DNA from: an uncultured Porphyromonadaceae bacterium | GTDB taxonomy: Bacteria; Bacteroidota; Bacteroidia; Bacteroidales; Muribaculaceae | NCBI GenBank assembly: GCA_947176295.1 | Contig: CAMWQB010000002.1 | Span: forward strand, 1 to 64,000 | Length of the DNA stretch: 64,000 nt | Direction: 5' to 3' | Shown here: in pieces, positions 1 through 9,947 of the stretch | Layout: every line of letters begins with the position of its first letter | How positions within the stretch are numbered: the first letter of the stretch is position 1 | Translations under genes and position numbers: made by a program | The notes under the pieces: model-generated | Database searches by the model: none | What the model was told of the DNA's origin: nothing | Seen by the model: only the letters and a program-made list of their open reading frames with translations

Positions 1-188
1 GCGGAACGGATTTCGACTTCGACGTTGTCGTGCAAGATGGTCTCGCTTAAAATTTCCGCATTCATTTTGGCACGCCAGTAGTCCTGACTGGGCTGGGAAA
101 CGGCGATACGATATGGTTTTTCCTTGGCACATGAAAAAGCAAGGAATGACAAAACAAGCAGGAAGAGATGAAAGAGGCATTTTCTCAT
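1..188 (-). CDS. N-terminal part of a hybrid two-component system sensor (periplasmic sugar-binding type), truncated by window edge
   Basis: Reverse-strand translation MRKCLFHLFLLVLSFLAFSCAKEKPYRIAVSQPSQDYWRAKMNAEILSETILHDNVEVEIRSA: lipoprotein signal then start of a RbsB-like periplasmic domain as in the B. thetaiotaomicron fructan HTCS; divergent from GH32. Not in ORF track because truncated. Confidence 0.6.
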   Translation of the reverse strand, partial: MRKCLFHLFLLVLSFLAFSCAKEKPYRIAVSQPSQDYWRAKMNAEILSETILHDNVEVEIRS

Positions 189-226
189 GGCTTATACATT
201 ACGGCCACAAAGATAGACATTTTTAG

Positions 227-269
227 GATATAAAAAAGCGTGAATGCGATATAAAAAACGGTGCGATGC
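227..269. repeat. Two tandem ~21-bp direct repeats in the divergent HTCS/GH32 intergenic region
   Basis: GATATAAAAAAGCGTGAATGC (227-247) followed directly by GATATAAAAAACGGTGCGATGC (248-269). Confidence 0.75.
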
Positions 270-324
270 ACGATTTTTGGCACGGCGCGCACAAAAAATG
301 ATAGGACATACAGGATTTATGTAT

Positions 325-332
325 TAGTTTTG
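325..332 (+). promoter_or_regulatory. Bacteroidetes -7 box (TAnnTTTG) of GH32 operon
   Basis: TAGTTTTG, ~54 nt upstream of the GH32 start. Confidence 0.5.
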
Positions 333-385
333 CGTCGGCTTAGGAAAAAAACGCCGGGCCAACCTGAAATCTAAACATAAAAGAC

Positions 386-2242
386 ATGACTGAAACAAGC
401 AAAATCCTCAGCGCAATGATACTCCTTGGGGCTGTATCGGCCACACCAAGCAGCGCAGCCACACCGGCTCAACCCGAGAATACGGGGGTGAAGGTAGAAT
501 TTATCTCTCCCAACCATTCCCTGATCCGCATAAACTCCGACGACAAATATCTTCTTCTTCCCATCGAGGAAAGCCAGGACGATGCCAAAATAGAAATCAT
601 CGTTAACGGCAAGCTCGAAAAGGTTGTGAACGCACGCCTGGCCAAGAACAAGGTGGACTATATGGTTCCGCTGGATCTTTCGGGCTATGACAACAAGGGG
701 CTGGTTCTGGCAGTTGAGACGCGCCAAGGTCGCTCGACCACACGCGATATCCAAAACGACGCGTGCTGGAAGGCACTGGAACTGACCAACGAATTCGAAA
801 GCACGAACACGGAAAAGTTCCGCCCGGAATTCCACCACACACCGCTCTGGGGATGGATGAACGACCCGAACGGCATGTTCTACAAGGACGGCGTGTGGCA
901 CCTCTACTATCAGTGGAACCCATACGGATCGAAGTGGCAGAATCTCTCGTGGGGCCACTCGACTTCGACGGACCTGGTGAACTGGAAGCATGAGACATCG
1001 GCAGCTTTGGAGCCCGACGCATTAGGCATGATTTTCTCCGGCAGCAGCGTGGTGGACAAGAACAACACCGCCGGCTTTGGAGAAGACGCAGTGATAGCCC
1101 TCTACACAGCCGCAGCAGCCACTCAGCAGCAGAGCCTGGCATGGAGCACGGACGACGGCACCACACTGAATCCCTATTCCGGGAATCCGGTGATAACCCT
1201 CGACTCGGAGGCGCGCGACCCGAATATGTTCTGGCACGAACCGACGCAACATTGGGTACTTCTCCTGGCCCACGCCCTTGAGCACGAGATGCTGATCCTG
1301 ACGTCTCCCGACCTGAAGGAATGGACACTTCAGAGCTCCTTCGGCAAGGGTCTCGGGGCACAGGACGGCGTGTGGGAATGCCCTGACCTCCTGAAGGTGA
1401 AGGTGGACGGCAGCGACAAGGAGAAGTGGGTGCTGATATGCAACCTGAATCCGGGAGGAGTATTCGGCGGCAGTGCCACTCAATATTTCGTCGGCGATTT
1501 CGACGGCAAGACCTTCACGCCCGATACGGATGCCGAGGGAAAGGTGCCCACGAAATGGATGGACTTCGGCAAGGACCACTATGCAACGGTGAGCTTCAGC
1601 AACGCACCCGACGGTCGCAACACCGTGATAGGGTGGATGAGCAACTGGCAGTATGCGCCTGAAGTTCCCACGATGCAATTCCGCAGCGCCAACACCCTTC
1701 CGCGCGAAGTGGGCCTTTTCGAAGGAGCTGACGGACAGCTCTATGCCTCGTCGACACCTTCGCCCGAAGTAGAGACAATGCGTGGCAGCGTTTTCAAGCG
1801 CATCGGCGGAATGAGTGCCGGCACCAAGGCCAAGAGCGTTGCTATCCCCGATGTTTGCGAGATAGTCCTGACCCTGAAAGCCGGGAAAGCAGCAGGCAAT
1901 GTGAATCTTACCCTCGAAAACAATGCCGGAGAAAGAGTTGTTATGACCTACGATCCGACGACAAAAACGCTGAGCTTCGACCGCACGAACAGCGGCATCA
2001 CAGACTTCAGCCAGGATTTCCCCGCAGTAACGGTTGCGCCGACCTTCAACGAAGGCAAGGAGAGCGTGGAGCTGCGGATATTCGTGGACCGCTCGAGCAT
2101 CGAAGTGTTTGAAAAAGACGGGCGCTTCGCCATGACGAACCTCGTGTTCCCGAACGAGCCCTACTCGCGCCTGACGGTGAACACGGACAAGGGTTCGGCA
2201 GAAATCAAGAATCTGACCATCTACGACATCAAAAAGAACTAA
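386..2242 (+). CDS. Glycoside hydrolase family 32 (levanase/inulinase/invertase type)
   Basis: HHTPLWGWMNDPNGMFYKDGVWHLYYQWNPYG (WMNDPNG motif), EARDPNMFWH, VWECPDLLKV, and C-terminal beta-sandwich VELRIFVDRSSIEVFEKDGR. Confidence 0.95.
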   Translation: MTETSKILSAMILLGAVSATPSSAATPAQPENTGVKVEFISPNHSLIRINSDDKYLLLPIEESQDDAKIEIIVNGKLEKVVNARLAKNKVDYMVPLDLSGYDNKGLVLAVETRQGRSTTRDIQNDACWKALELTNEFESTNTEKFRPEFHHTPLWGWMNDPNGMFYKDGVWHLYYQWNPYGSKWQNLSWGHSTSTDLVNWKHETSAALEPDALGMIFSGSSVVDKNNTAGFGEDAVIALYTAAAATQQQSLAWSTDDGTTLNPYSGNPVITLDSEARDPNMFWHEPTQHWVLLLAHALEHEMLILTSPDLKEWTLQSSFGKGLGAQDGVWECPDLLKVKVDGSDKEKWVLICNLNPGGVFGGSATQYFVGDFDGKTFTPDTDAEGKVPTKWMDFGKDHYATVSFSNAPDGRNTVIGWMSNWQYAPEVPTMQFRSANTLPREVGLFEGADGQLYASSTPSPEVETMRGSVFKRIGGMSAGTKAKSVAIPDVCEIVLTLKAGKAAGNVNLTLENNAGERVVMTYDPTTKTLSFDRTNSGITDFSQDFPAVTVAPTFNEGKESVELRIFVDRSSIEVFEKDGRFAMTNLVFPNEPYSRLTVNTDKGSAEIKNLTIYDIKKN

Positions 2243-2270
2243 TATCATAAAGAACAAGAACATAACAACG

Positions 2271-3449
2271 ATGGCATCACACGCACAGACAGCAGGCAAG
2301 AACACACTGCTGCAATTCATCCCCGTAATGCTCTGCTTCTTCGCCATGGGCTTTGTGGACCTGGTAGGTTCGGCTACGAACTTTGTGAAAGAAGACCTTG
2401 GACTGAGCGCCGCACAAGCCGGCTTTATTCCCTCGCTTGTATTCTTCTGGTTTCTGATTTTCTCGGTGCCGACGGGCATGCTGATGAACAAAATCGGGCG
2501 CAAAAAGACGGTTCTGTTCTCGCTTCTTCTGACCCTGGTGTCGCTGATCATTCCGATGTTCGGAAACGGCTACTACACGATGCTAATCGCCTTCTCGCTG
2601 CTGGGCATCGGCAATGCGGTGATGCAGACGTCGCTGAATCCTCTCGTGTCGGGGCTCATCAACCCTTCGAAGCTTGCCTCGACGCTGACCTTCGGCCAGT
2701 TCGTGAAGGCACTTGCCTCGCTTCTCGCTCCCTATCTGATGGCCTGGGGTGCAGCTGCCCTTCTTCCCACGTTCGGGCTCGGCTGGCGCGTGCTCTTCCC
2801 GATCTTTGCCATCGTGTGCCTTCTGTCGATAGCCATGCTTGGCGCGACCCCTATCCGCGAGGAGCGTGCCGATAAGGTAACGGGCTTCATGGAATGCGTG
2901 AAGCTTCTGAGCATTCCTTTCGTGCTTCTTTGCTTCGTGGGCATCATGTGCCACGTGGGTATAGATGTGGGCACTAACACCTTTGCGCCTCAGATTCTTG
3001 CAGAACGGTTCGGACTGAGCGTTGAGGAGGCAGTGATAGGCACGCAGATTTACTTCTATTTCCGCACGGGCGGCTGCCTTCTGGGCTCTTGGGCTCTGGC
3101 AAAATTACCAGCCAAGGCGTTCTTCAGTTTCAGCGTGTTCTGCATGCTGCTTGGAATGGCAGGACTTTTCGCCGGGACGACCCAGACGATAATCCTTGCC
3201 TCCATCGCCTGCATCGGCTTCGGCAACTCCAATATTTTCTCGGTAGTATTCGCGCAGGCACTTAACCGCCAGCCGGACGAGAAGAACGAAGTGTCGGGCC
3301 TTATGATCATGGGCCTATTCGGCGGGACGGTGTTCCCCCTGGCAATGGGTTTCGCCCAGGATGCAATCGGGGTGTCGGGCGCGGTAGCCGTGATGACCAT
3401 CGGAGTTCTCTATCTTATGTTCTATACACTCAAAATCAAAAACGCTTAA
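2271..3449 (+). CDS. MFS sugar permease (FHS-type, likely fructose)
   Basis: 12-TM hydrophobic protein; FMNKIGRKKT-like MFS motif; lies between GH32 and fructokinase. Confidence 0.85.
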   Translation: MASHAQTAGKNTLLQFIPVMLCFFAMGFVDLVGSATNFVKEDLGLSAAQAGFIPSLVFFWFLIFSVPTGMLMNKIGRKKTVLFSLLLTLVSLIIPMFGNGYYTMLIAFSLLGIGNAVMQTSLNPLVSGLINPSKLASTLTFGQFVKALASLLAPYLMAWGAAALLPTFGLGWRVLFPIFAIVCLLSIAMLGATPIREERADKVTGFMECVKLLSIPFVLLCFVGIMCHVGIDVGTNTFAPQILAERFGLSVEEAVIGTQIYFYFRTGGCLLGSWALAKLPAKAFFSFSVFCMLLGMAGLFAGTTQTIILASIACIGFGNSNIFSVVFAQALNRQPDEKNEVSGLMIMGLFGGTVFPLAMGFAQDAIGVSGAVAVMTIGVLYLMFYTLKIKNA

Positions 3450-3461
3450 AACGATAATATC

Positions 3462-4343
3462 ATGACTGACATTGTAGTAGGAATGGGCGAGGCCCTTTGG
3501 GACGTCCTACCTGAAGGAAAGAAAATCGGCGGGGCCCCTGCCAACTTCGCATACCACGTATCGCAGTTCGGACTGCCGTCGGAGGTTGTGAGCGCTGTAG
3601 GCGATGACCCCCTGGGAGCCGAAATAGTTGAAAACCTTACGTCGAAAGGTCTCAACCAACTGATTGAGACAGTTCCCTACCCCACGGGCACGGTGCAGGT
3701 AGAGCTCGATCCGGAAGGCATCCCTATGTACGACATCAAGGAAAACGTGGCATGGGACAACATCCCCTACACGGCACGCCTCGAGAACCTCGCAGGCCGG
3801 ACGAAGGCCGTTTGCTTCGGATCGCTTGCCCAGCGCAATGTGGTGTCGCGCAACACTATAAACCGCTTTCTGGATGCGATGCCGCATAAGGGCGACGAGC
3901 TGATAGTTTTCGACGTGAACCTGCGTCAGGGCTTCTACACGAAGGACATTCTCTGCAACTCGATGGAGCGTTGCAATATACTAAAAATCAACGATGAAGA
4001 ACTCGTAACGGTGAGCCGCATGTTCGGCTATCCGGGAATCGATCTACAGGACAAATGTTGGATTCTGCTCGGGAAATACAACCTGAAGATGCTGATACTT
4101 ACGTGCGGCATCAACGGCAGCTATGTCTTCACTCCGGGCGCAGTATCATTCCAGCCTACACCAAAAGTAGAAGTAGCCGATACGGTGGGTGCAGGCGACA
4201 GTTTCACGGCCGCCTTCATAGCATCGATATTGAAGGGAAAGAGCGTGCAGGAGGCCCACGCAAAAGCCGTGCAGACATCGGCCTTCGTATGCACACAGAA
4301 CGGCGCGATGCCGGTCTTACCCAAAGAACTGACAGAAAACTAA
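3462..4343 (+). CDS. PfkB-family carbohydrate kinase (fructokinase)
   Basis: GEALWDVLPEGKKIGGAPANFAYH and DTVGAGDSFTAAFIASIL. Confidence 0.92.
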   Translation: MTDIVVGMGEALWDVLPEGKKIGGAPANFAYHVSQFGLPSEVVSAVGDDPLGAEIVENLTSKGLNQLIETVPYPTGTVQVELDPEGIPMYDIKENVAWDNIPYTARLENLAGRTKAVCFGSLAQRNVVSRNTINRFLDAMPHKGDELIVFDVNLRQGFYTKDILCNSMERCNILKINDEELVTVSRMFGYPGIDLQDKCWILLGKYNLKMLILTCGINGSYVFTPGAVSFQPTPKVEVADTVGAGDSFTAAFIASILKGKSVQEAHAKAVQTSAFVCTQNGAMPVLPKELTEN

Positions 4344-4417
4344 CTCTGAAACAGGGTTTCAAATTTGAGGGAGCAATTTCTCAAAAAAGCAAAAAAAGAT
4401 TGATTTAGGTAGCAATT

Positions 4418-4458
4418 CCCGTCGGATAAGGTTATCCGGCGGGGATTTTATATTTTTT
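4418..4458 (+). terminator. Rho-independent terminator after fructokinase
   Basis: CCCGTCGGATAA-GG-TTATCCGGCGGGG then ATTTTATATTTTTT. Confidence 0.8.
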
Positions 4459-4524
4459 GGGGAATGGAATTTTCGGAGATTCAAGGAAATGTTGTAATTT
4501 TGCATAAAACTAATAATTTGAACC

Positions 4525-4968
4525 GTGAACGCTGAGTTGTCGAACGAAGATAAGAGGCTGCTTCTTGACAAGCGGTATCTGCGCATGGCCCGGATCTGGG
4601 CCGAGAATTCATATTGCGAACGCCGGAAGGTGGGAGCGATAGTGGTGAAGGACCAGATGATAATCTCAGACGGCTACAACGGCACCCCCTCGGGCTTCGA
4701 GAACGTATGCGAGGACGAGCAAACGGGACTGACGAAGCCTTACGTTCTACACGCCGAGGCAAATGCGATAACGAAGGTGGCCCGCAGCAACAATTCGAGC
4801 GACGGGGCCACGCTATACGTGACAGCTTCTCCCTGCCTCGAATGCGCGAAACTCATCATCCAATCGGGCATCCGGCGTGTGGTATTCAACGAACTCTATC
4901 GCCTGAGCGACGGCATCGACCTGATGCGGCGCGCGGGCATCGAATGTATTCATGTCAATGAACTCTAA
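4525..4968 (+). CDS. Deoxycytidylate (dCMP) deaminase
   Basis: GTG start; HAEANAI and PCLECAKLIIQSGI zinc deaminase motifs; CERRKVGAIVVKD. Confidence 0.92.
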   Translation: MNAELSNEDKRLLLDKRYLRMARIWAENSYCERRKVGAIVVKDQMIISDGYNGTPSGFENVCEDEQTGLTKPYVLHAEANAITKVARSNNSSDGATLYVTASPCLECAKLIIQSGIRRVVFNELYRLSDGIDLMRRAGIECIHVNEL

Positions 4969-6619
4969 GGACGGAAACAACAGGAATTATATAAAATATC
5001 TCTACATGCTGCCGGCGATAACAGCGCTGGCTCTTGTGGCGGGAATATGGATAGGGACGGCTCTGTCGCGCTCGTCGGACCAGTCGGCAGCCCGGCAGAA
5101 GCTGAACGAGGTTTTCGACATAATCGAGGAGAGCTATGTGGACGAGGTGTCGCTGGACAGCATCGTGGACATATCGCTTCGGGAGATTCTGACGAATCTC
5201 GACCCCCACTCGGTGTATATCTCGGCGTCGGAGCGTGCGCGGAGCGACCGGGAGCTTGAGAGCTCGTTCTACGGCATCGGCATCCAGTTCCAGATGCAGA
5301 AGGACACGGTGTATGTGGTGGAAGTGATAACCGGTGGCGCGGCCGAGGAGGCCGGAATGCAGGCCGGCGACCGCATTGTGAAGGTGGACGGGCGCGACAT
5401 CACGGGCCCGGAAATGACGACGGACAGCGTTTTCTCGATGCTCCGCGGGCCTGAGGGGACGCCTGTGGACGTGAGCGTGAAGCGCTTCAATTCGCCGGAT
5501 CTGATCGACTACAGGCTCGTGAGGGTTGAAATCCCGGTAACGCCGGTGGATGCGTCGTACATGCTGAACGACTCAACGGGCTATCTGAAGATAAGCAAAT
5601 TCTCGGACGCGACATATCCCGACTTTATCCGCAACTTCAACGAACTTCGCTTCAAGGGTGCGAAGTCGCTGGTGCTGGATCTCCGCGGCAATACTGGGGG
5701 ATATATGCAGCCTGCGGTGCTGATGGCAAATGAGTTCTTCGGGACAAACACGGTGCTTGTGAGCACACGCGGGCGTCAGTGGCGCGACAATTCGGTGCTT
5801 GGGTCGGACCGCACGGGCTCTTTCGCGGGCGAACGTGTTGTGGTCCTGATCGATGAATATACGGCGAGCGCGAGCGAGATTTTCGCGGGCGCCATCCAGG
5901 ACAACGACCGCGGCCTGATCGTGGGGCGTCGATCGTTCGGTAAGGGCCTGGTGCAGCATCCGTTCGAGCTGGAGGATTCGTCGCTGATCCGCCTTACGGT
6001 TCAGCGATACTACACCCCCTCGGGCCGCTGCATCCAGAAGACCTTCCATCGAGGGAAGAATTCGGAATATGCCATGGACCTGATGGAACGCTACAACCAC
6101 GGGGAGAGCTTCGTGGCCGACAGCATAAAGGTGGACTCGACGCAGGTGTTCGAGACGCTCGTAACGGGCCGCACGGTGTATGGGGGCGGTGGAATCATGC
6201 CTGATGTGTTCGTTCCTGCCGACACGACAGGCGTAACGCCCTACTATCTGAGCGTGGCCAATGCGGGGCTTCTGCAGAAGTATGCCTTCGAGTTCAGCGA
6301 CCTTAACAGAGATAACCTTTCGGAAGCGACGACCACGGGAGAGCTGCTTGAGCTTCTGCCGTCGGATGCGGTGCTGCTGCAATCGTTCGTGAAATATGCC
6401 AATGATGTGGGGAACGTGCGCCCGCGGTGGTATTACATCGAACCTTCGCGCCGTCTAATCGTTAATCAGATAAAGGGCCTTATCGCGCGTGATATACTCG
6501 GGCTGTCGAGCTATTATGAGGTAATCAACGCGACGGACCCCGTTGTAAAAGAAGCAATCGAACAGATTAAAAAGGGCGGAGCGGATTTTCCGATCCAAAC
6601 AGGCACGACTACAAAATGA
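4952..6619 (+). CDS. S41-family carboxy-terminal processing protease
   Basis: PDZ domain (GIQFQMQKDTVYVVEVITGGAAEEAGMQAGDRI) and catalytic YTASASEIFAGAIQDNDRGLIVGRRSFGKGLVQ. Confidence 0.95.
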   Translation: MSMNSKDGNNRNYIKYLYMLPAITALALVAGIWIGTALSRSSDQSAARQKLNEVFDIIEESYVDEVSLDSIVDISLREILTNLDPHSVYISASERARSDRELESSFYGIGIQFQMQKDTVYVVEVITGGAAEEAGMQAGDRIVKVDGRDITGPEMTTDSVFSMLRGPEGTPVDVSVKRFNSPDLIDYRLVRVEIPVTPVDASYMLNDSTGYLKISKFSDATYPDFIRNFNELRFKGAKSLVLDLRGNTGGYMQPAVLMANEFFGTNTVLVSTRGRQWRDNSVLGSDRTGSFAGERVVVLIDEYTASASEIFAGAIQDNDRGLIVGRRSFGKGLVQHPFELEDSSLIRLTVQRYYTPSGRCIQKTFHRGKNSEYAMDLMERYNHGESFVADSIKVDSTQVFETLVTGRTVYGGGGIMPDVFVPADTTGVTPYYLSVANAGLLQKYAFEFSDLNRDNLSEATTTGELLELLPSDAVLLQSFVKYANDVGNVRPRWYYIEPSRRLIVNQIKGLIARDILGLSSYYEVINATDPVVKEAIEQIKKGGADFPIQTGTTTK

Positions 6620-7173
6620 AGAAAGACGACATAAGACGACACATACGCGCGCGCAAGGCCCTGCTGAACGCAGAGGAACGGCTTGCGGCGGCCGAACGGG
6701 TATTCGAGACCGTGCAGAAGATGGCGGCGTTCACACTGGCACGACGGATACTTCTCTACCATTCCCTACCGGACGAACTCTCGACGCGTGAATTTATCGA
6801 CCGCTGGCACGAGCGAAAGGAATTTTTCCTCCCGCGTGTGAACGGACTGAATCTCGAGATACTTCCCTACGACCGCTCGAAGCTGCACCTGGGGGCTTTC
6901 CAGATTGAGGAGCCTGACGGGACAGAAACGGTGGACCTCAAGGACATAGACCTGGTGATAGTTCCGGCAGTGGCCTACGACCGGCAAGGCAACCGCGTGG
7001 GCCGGGGGAAGGGCTACTACGACCGCCTGCTTTCGACGGCGAGGGCGCTGACAAAAATCGGTGTAGGCTACGGGTTCCAGCTCGTGGACGAAATCGAGGC
7101 GGATCCATTCGATGTGGCCGTTGATTTCGTGGTAACCGATGGCAACGGAGTGATCCGGTGCAGAAGACGCTAA
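6616..7173 (+). CDS. 5-formyltetrahydrofolate cyclo-ligase
   Basis: DLVIVPAVAYDRQGNRVGRGKGYYDRLL motif. Confidence 0.93.
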   Translation: MKKDDIRRHIRARKALLNAEERLAAAERVFETVQKMAAFTLARRILLYHSLPDELSTREFIDRWHERKEFFLPRVNGLNLEILPYDRSKLHLGAFQIEEPDGTETVDLKDIDLVIVPAVAYDRQGNRVGRGKGYYDRLLSTARALTKIGVGYGFQLVDEIEADPFDVAVDFVVTDGNGVIRCRRR

Positions 7174-7210
7174 GATCCCGTTTCCGCTCCATATTTGTTA
7201 TTATATGTTA

Positions 7211-7239
7211 AGCCCGCAACGAAAGTTGTCGGGCTTTTT
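7211..7239 (+). terminator. Rho-independent terminator after cyclo-ligase
   Basis: AGCCCGCAAC-GAAA-GTTGTCGGGCTTTTT. Confidence 0.8.
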
Positions 7240-7302
7240 ATGGTTTTTTGTATATTTGCGGATATTTTGTGTACAATACAGACACCCCACAAATTTCCTG
7301 CT

Positions 7303-8676
7303 ATGGATATTAAAATAAAGAAAGGTCTGGACCTGAAACTGGCCGGGGGCATCGAAAACGTGTCGGCGGCTCTTGCAGACTGCCGGGACGTGCATGGAGT
7401 GTGCGCGATATGCCCGGAGGACTATCCCGGCTTCAAGCCCAAGGCTCTTGTGAAAGAGGGCGATATGGTATATGCCGGCGAGCCGGTGCTCTACAACAAA
7501 GACTATGAGGGTATGACGCTTGTGTCGCCTATCGACGGGCGCGTGAAGGCTGTGGTACGCGGCGACCGCCGCCGCATCCTACGCGTAGAAATCGAGCCTA
7601 TCGAAGCCGGCGAGGCCGTTCCGCGCACAATTTTTCCAATAGAAAAGGGCACTGCCGCAAATGTGGTGAGCAGTCTCGCGCATCTGGGGCTGCTTGCCCG
7701 CTTACGCCAGAGGCCTTACGATGTGGTGCCTACGGAAGGGACGACGATGGTGCGCGACATCTACGTGATGTGCTTCGATGCAGCTCCGTTGGCGCTGTCG
7801 CTGCCGCTTGAAGCTTTCGGAAACGAAGCGGAGGAGTGGCTTAGAAGCGGTCTGGCAGTTCTCTCGCGCCTCACTACAGGAAAAGTGTACGTGGCTTGCC
7901 GGGAGGGCGACAAAGTGGCTTCCGTGTCCGGTGGCGTGCCGGGCGTTGAGATTGTCAAGGTGGCAGGACCATATCCGTCGGGGCTTCCCGGAGCTGTGAT
8001 TGCCGCGACGAAGCCGATAAACAAGGGCGAGACCGTGTGGACACTGGACCTTGCGACGGCTATCCGAGTGGGCGAGTATGCCAAACACCATAAATACGGA
8101 TTTGAGAACTACGTGGCGCTGACGGGGTCGGAACTCTCGGCTCCCGGAATAGCGAAGGCTCCGGACGGGATAGAGTTGAAGGCACTTCTGAAGGGTGTGG
8201 TGAAGGATACTCCCGAGCACAAGCGCATAATCAGCGGAAACGTGTTTACGGGCGTCCGCGAAAGCGAGGACGGCTATCTTCGCTTCCCCTACCGCCAGGT
8301 AACGGTGATTCCCGAGGGCGACGATACGGACGAATTCATGGGCTGGGCCAGCCTCGCGCCCTCGAAGGTGAGCGCCAAGCGCTCGTTCCCCCTGAGCTTC
8401 ATGCGTAAGCTGTTTTCGCCTGACGCGCGCCTGAACGGCGGCCGCCGAGCCATGATAATGAGCGGGGAATATGATAGATACATGCCTATAGACATCCTGC
8501 CGGAATATCTGGTGAAGGCCATCCTGGCCAAGGATGTGGAAGGGATGGAACGCCTGGGCATATATGAGGTTGCGCCCGAGGACTTCGCCTTGGCGGAGTT
8601 TGCGGACACGTCGAAGCTACCGCTGCAGCAAATTGTCCGCGACGGTCTTGACTACCTGCGCAAAGAATTAGAATAA
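7303..8676 (+). CDS. nqrA: Na+-translocating NADH-quinone reductase subunit A
   Basis: MDIKIKKGLDLKLAGGIE start; first of six collinear nqr genes; upstream part of the track ORF (7195-) overlaps a terminator. Confidence 0.95.
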   Translation: MDIKIKKGLDLKLAGGIENVSAALADCRDVHGVCAICPEDYPGFKPKALVKEGDMVYAGEPVLYNKDYEGMTLVSPIDGRVKAVVRGDRRRILRVEIEPIEAGEAVPRTIFPIEKGTAANVVSSLAHLGLLARLRQRPYDVVPTEGTTMVRDIYVMCFDAAPLALSLPLEAFGNEAEEWLRSGLAVLSRLTTGKVYVACREGDKVASVSGGVPGVEIVKVAGPYPSGLPGAVIAATKPINKGETVWTLDLATAIRVGEYAKHHKYGFENYVALTGSELSAPGIAKAPDGIELKALLKGVVKDTPEHKRIISGNVFTGVRESEDGYLRFPYRQVTVIPEGDDTDEFMGWASLAPSKVSAKRSFPLSFMRKLFSPDARLNGGRRAMIMSGEYDRYMPIDILPEYLVKAILAKDVEGMERLGIYEVAPEDFALAEFADTSKLPLQQIVRDGLDYLRKELE

Positions 8677-8711
8677 ACCTTGATTACATTCACGTTTCAA
8701 CACAAACGAAA

Positions 8712-9920
8712 GTGGCAAGTCTAAGAAAATATCTTGATAAAATCAAGCCTCAGTTCGAGCCCGGTGGCAAGTATCAAGCCCTGCAGTCGGTGTTCGAAGG
8801 CTTCGAGAGCTTCCTTTATTCGCCTCGGACGACGTCGGCCGGGCGGTATACCACACACATCCACGACTCGATAGACTCGAAACGCACGATGACGATAGTG
8901 ATACTGGCACTGTTGCCGTGCTTCGTGTTCGGGATGTATAATATCGGCTATCAGCACTGGCTTGCGGCGGGAGCGAATCCCGAGGGGGCTTTCTGGAGCC
9001 TCCTGTTCTACGGCTTCCTGACGGTACTGCCGCGTCTGGTGGTTTCGTATGTCGTGGGCCTGGGCATTGAATTTGTGGTGGCCCAGTGGCGCCACGAGGA
9101 AATCCAGGAAGGCTTCCTGGTGACGGGTATCCTTATTCCAATGATCTGCCCGCCGGAAGTTTCGCTGTGGATGCTTGCGGTGGCCACGGCCTTCTCGGTG
9201 ATATTCGTGAAAGAAGTGTTCGGGGGCACGGGCTATAACCTTCTGAACGTGGCTCTTGTGACGCGCGCCTTCCTGTTTTTCGCCTATCCGGCCCACATGT
9301 CGGGCGACAAGGTGTTCGTAGCCACGGGCCAGCCTTTCGGCTTCGGGCCTGAGGTGGCGGACGGCTTTACGTGCGCCACACCGTTGGGGCAGATTTCGCA
9401 GGGGACGCTGGATGTGAGCGGCGTAGGGGGCCATGTGCTCTCGACGTGGGATGCCTTTCTGGGGCTGATGCCGGGGTGCATGGGAGAGACGTCGACGCTG
9501 TTTATCCTTATCGGCGGCGTGCTGCTGATGCTTGCGGGGATTGCTTCGTGGAGGGTGATGCTGACGGTGTTTGCCGGGGCACTCTTTATGGGCTGGGTTG
9601 CGAATATCTTTGCCACGCCGACCTACCCGATGGCGTCGGTTGAGCCATGGCACCAGCTTCTCTATGGCGGCCTTGCATTCGCGGCCGTGTTCATGGCAAC
9701 GGACCCGGTAACGTCGGCACGCACGACTAAAGGCAAATATGTCTACGGCTTCCTGACGGGCGTGATTGCCGTGCTGATCCGCACCTACAACAACGGCTAT
9801 CCCGAGGGGGCGATGCTTGCGGTGCTGCTGATGAACTGCTTCGCTCCGCTGATAGACTGGTGTGTAGTGGAGGCTAACGCTCGTCGGCGCCTGGCCCGCC
9901 TGGTGCGCTCGCAGAAATAA
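8712..9920 (+). CDS. nqrB: Na+-translocating NADH-quinone reductase subunit B
   Basis: GTG start; RnfD/NqrB family; FMN-attachment region FTCATPLGQIS. Confidence 0.95.
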   Translation: MASLRKYLDKIKPQFEPGGKYQALQSVFEGFESFLYSPRTTSAGRYTTHIHDSIDSKRTMTIVILALLPCFVFGMYNIGYQHWLAAGANPEGAFWSLLFYGFLTVLPRLVVSYVVGLGIEFVVAQWRHEEIQEGFLVTGILIPMICPPEVSLWMLAVATAFSVIFVKEVFGGTGYNLLNVALVTRAFLFFAYPAHMSGDKVFVATGQPFGFGPEVADGFTCATPLGQISQGTLDVSGVGGHVLSTWDAFLGLMPGCMGETSTLFILIGGVLLMLAGIASWRVMLTVFAGALFMGWVANIFATPTYPMASVEPWHQLLYGGLAFAAVFMATDPVTSARTTKGKYVYGFLTGVIAVLIRTYNNGYPEGAMLAVLLMNCFAPLIDWCVVEANARRRLARLVRSQK

Positions 9921-9947
9921 GTGAAACCTGCCATCGAAGAAGCAACT

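Noticed and set aside
5573-6382. Long minus-strand ORFs opposite real genes (e.g. 5573-6382, 8721-10145, 12499-13290, 26339-28141, 35112-36896, 52059-54179, 54776-57787)
   Set aside because: They mirror strongly conserved plus-strand genes, have Arg/His/Ala-rich low-information translations, no recognisable domains; an artefact of codon bias leaving the antisense frame open.
7195-7302. 5' extension of nqrA ORF
   Set aside because: Overlaps a terminator hairpin (7211-7239); MDIKIKKGLDLKLAGG at 7303 is the canonical start.
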